A program made the translations under genes and the position numbers. A stretch of 46,075 bases of DNA from AC-32 sp035518635 (lineage in GTDB: Bacteria; Actinomycetota; Thermoleophilia; Gaiellales; Gaiellaceae), in NCBI GenBank assembly GCA_035518635.1, contig DATIXI010000004.1:1-46075 (forward strand), in the 5' to 3' direction. Position 1 is the stretch's first letter. Each line of letters begins with the position of its first letter. This document shows, one piece after another, positions 45,382-46,075 of the stretch. The notes under the pieces were generated by a model that ran no database searches, had not been told where the DNA came from, and saw only the letters and a program-made list of their open reading frames with translations.

Positions 45382-46075
45382 CTAGTGCTCGGGCTCGATG
45401 GCCGAGCCGATGTAGATGGCGGACAGGGCAGCGAAGATGAAGGCCTGGATCCCGACGACGATCACGACCTCGAAGATGTAGAACGCCGTCGCGACCGGGA
45501 TCACGACCACGGCCAGGATGAGCGTCTGCAGGATGAAGATGAGGCCGATGAACGTGAGGATCAGGATGTGGCCCGCGAGCATGTTCGCGAAGAGACGGAC
45601 GGAGAGCGAGATCAGGCGCATGATCTGGCCGAGGATCTCGAGCGGGACGATGAGGAGCAGGAGCGGCTTCGGCGCCTCCGGGATCCAGCTCTTGAAGTAG
45701 CGGACAGGCCCGTTCCAGCGGATGCCCTCGACGTGCGTGAAGACGAACGTGAGCAGCGCGAGCGCGAGCGTCACCGAGAGGGAGCTCGTCGCCGCGTAGA
45801 TCCCCCACGTCGGCACCCCGTGCCAGGTCTCGCCGGTCAGCGGCAGCGGGATGAACCCGAGCAGGTTGACCATGAAGATGAAGAGCAGGAGCGTCGCGAC
45901 GTACGGGAACCAGCGGCCGAGCGCCTTCGTCGGCAGCCCCTGCTTCGCGATCTGGTCCTGCGCGAGCTCGTACAGCGCCTCGCCGACCGTCTGGCGCTTG
46001 CTCGGAAGCAACGCGAGCCGGCTGCGCATCGTGAAGATGCCGAGCGCGATCGTCAGAAGAGTGCCGAGCATGAGG
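45382..46075 (-). CDS. atpB: ATP synthase a subunit, N-terminus cut by window edge
   Basis: At least 230 residues of Fo subunit a. The last helices carry the essential arginine (RLISLSVRLFANMLAGH) at the c-ring interface, and the C-terminus reads FAALSAIYIGSAIEPEH. The frame is open to the edge, and the first visible residues (MLGTLLTIALGIFTMRSRL) look like helix 1 onward, so about 40-60 residues are probably missing. The downstream gap to atpE is 13 bases. Confidence 0.93.
   Translation of the reverse strand, partial: LMLGTLLTIALGIFTMRSRLALLPSKRQTVGEALYELAQDQIAKQGLPTKALGRWFPYVATLLLFIFMVNLLGFIPLPLTGETWHGVPTWGIYAATSSLSVTLALALLTFVFTHVEGIRWNGPVRYFKSWIPEAPKPLLLLIVPLEILGQIMRLISLSVRLFANMLAGHILILTFIGLIFILQTLILAVVVIPVATAFYIFEVVIVVGIQAFIFAALSAIYIGSAIEPEH

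Overview
This is high-GC DNA that is almost fully coding. Nearly everything lies on the minus strand in tightly overlapping operons; only three genes (8909-12072) are on the plus strand. The long-form HPF, the zf-HC2 anti-sigma-like protein, the alpha/beta-hydrolase/cyclase fusion, the archaeal-type split methionine synthase and the general gene content suggest a deep-branching actinobacterium such as Thermoleophilia (Gaiellales/Solirubrobacterales). This is inference from gene content, not from a search.

Layout in + coordinates; minus-strand operons read right to left. (1) 1-5522: an overlapping trio of an alpha-oxoamine synthase, a polytopic GAF-PAS-GGDEF-EAL c-di-GMP enzyme and an MFS transporter cut by the window edge. 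Behind it are a DHA2 drug exporter and two alpha/beta hydrolases, one of which lacks its N-terminus. (2) 8909-12072: a DUF302 gene, then a tandem-GNAT protein coupled to an alpha/beta-hydrolase/adenylyl-cyclase fusion, with tmRNA (ssrA) on the opposite strand between them. (3) 12056-22308: a housekeeping block comFC-hpf-(209 aa)-secA-(100 aa)-prfB-ftsE-ftsX-rnr-smpB. prfB has the classical +1 programmed frameshift. ssrA, smpB and rnr, which act together in ribosome rescue, lie within 5 kb. (4) 22389-25754: a sugar nucleotidyltransferase, mtnA, ahcY and a MerR-type regulator. (5) 25779-30184: a cupin, a second nucleotidyltransferase, UDP-glucose dehydrogenase and an LCP ligase, which look like envelope glycopolymer genes. 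(6) 30227-34263: a split methionine synthase translationally coupled to atpC and atpD. (7) 34489-41538: an anti-sigma-like protein, a small membrane protein and a peptide ABC transporter in the order C-A-B-D-F. (8) 41582-46075: atpG-atpA-atpH-atpF-atpE-atpB (atpB cut by the edge).

Working together: regions 6 and 8 are the two halves of one F1Fo ATP synthase operon, separated by about 7.3 kb holding the opp genes. Regions 4 and 6 supply most of an S-adenosylmethionine/methionine cycle (AhcY makes homocysteine, the split MetE remethylates it, MtnA salvages methylthioribose). Region 3 joins protein export, division signalling, translation termination and ribosome rescue.

The best candidate for an undescribed system is region 1: a small-molecule synthase, a multi-pass receptor-like c-di-GMP enzyme and an exporter, encoded with overlapping stops and starts. 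No CRISPR array, IS element, tRNA or rRNA was seen. No gene-free stretch exceeds 300 bases; the longest is 34264-34488.
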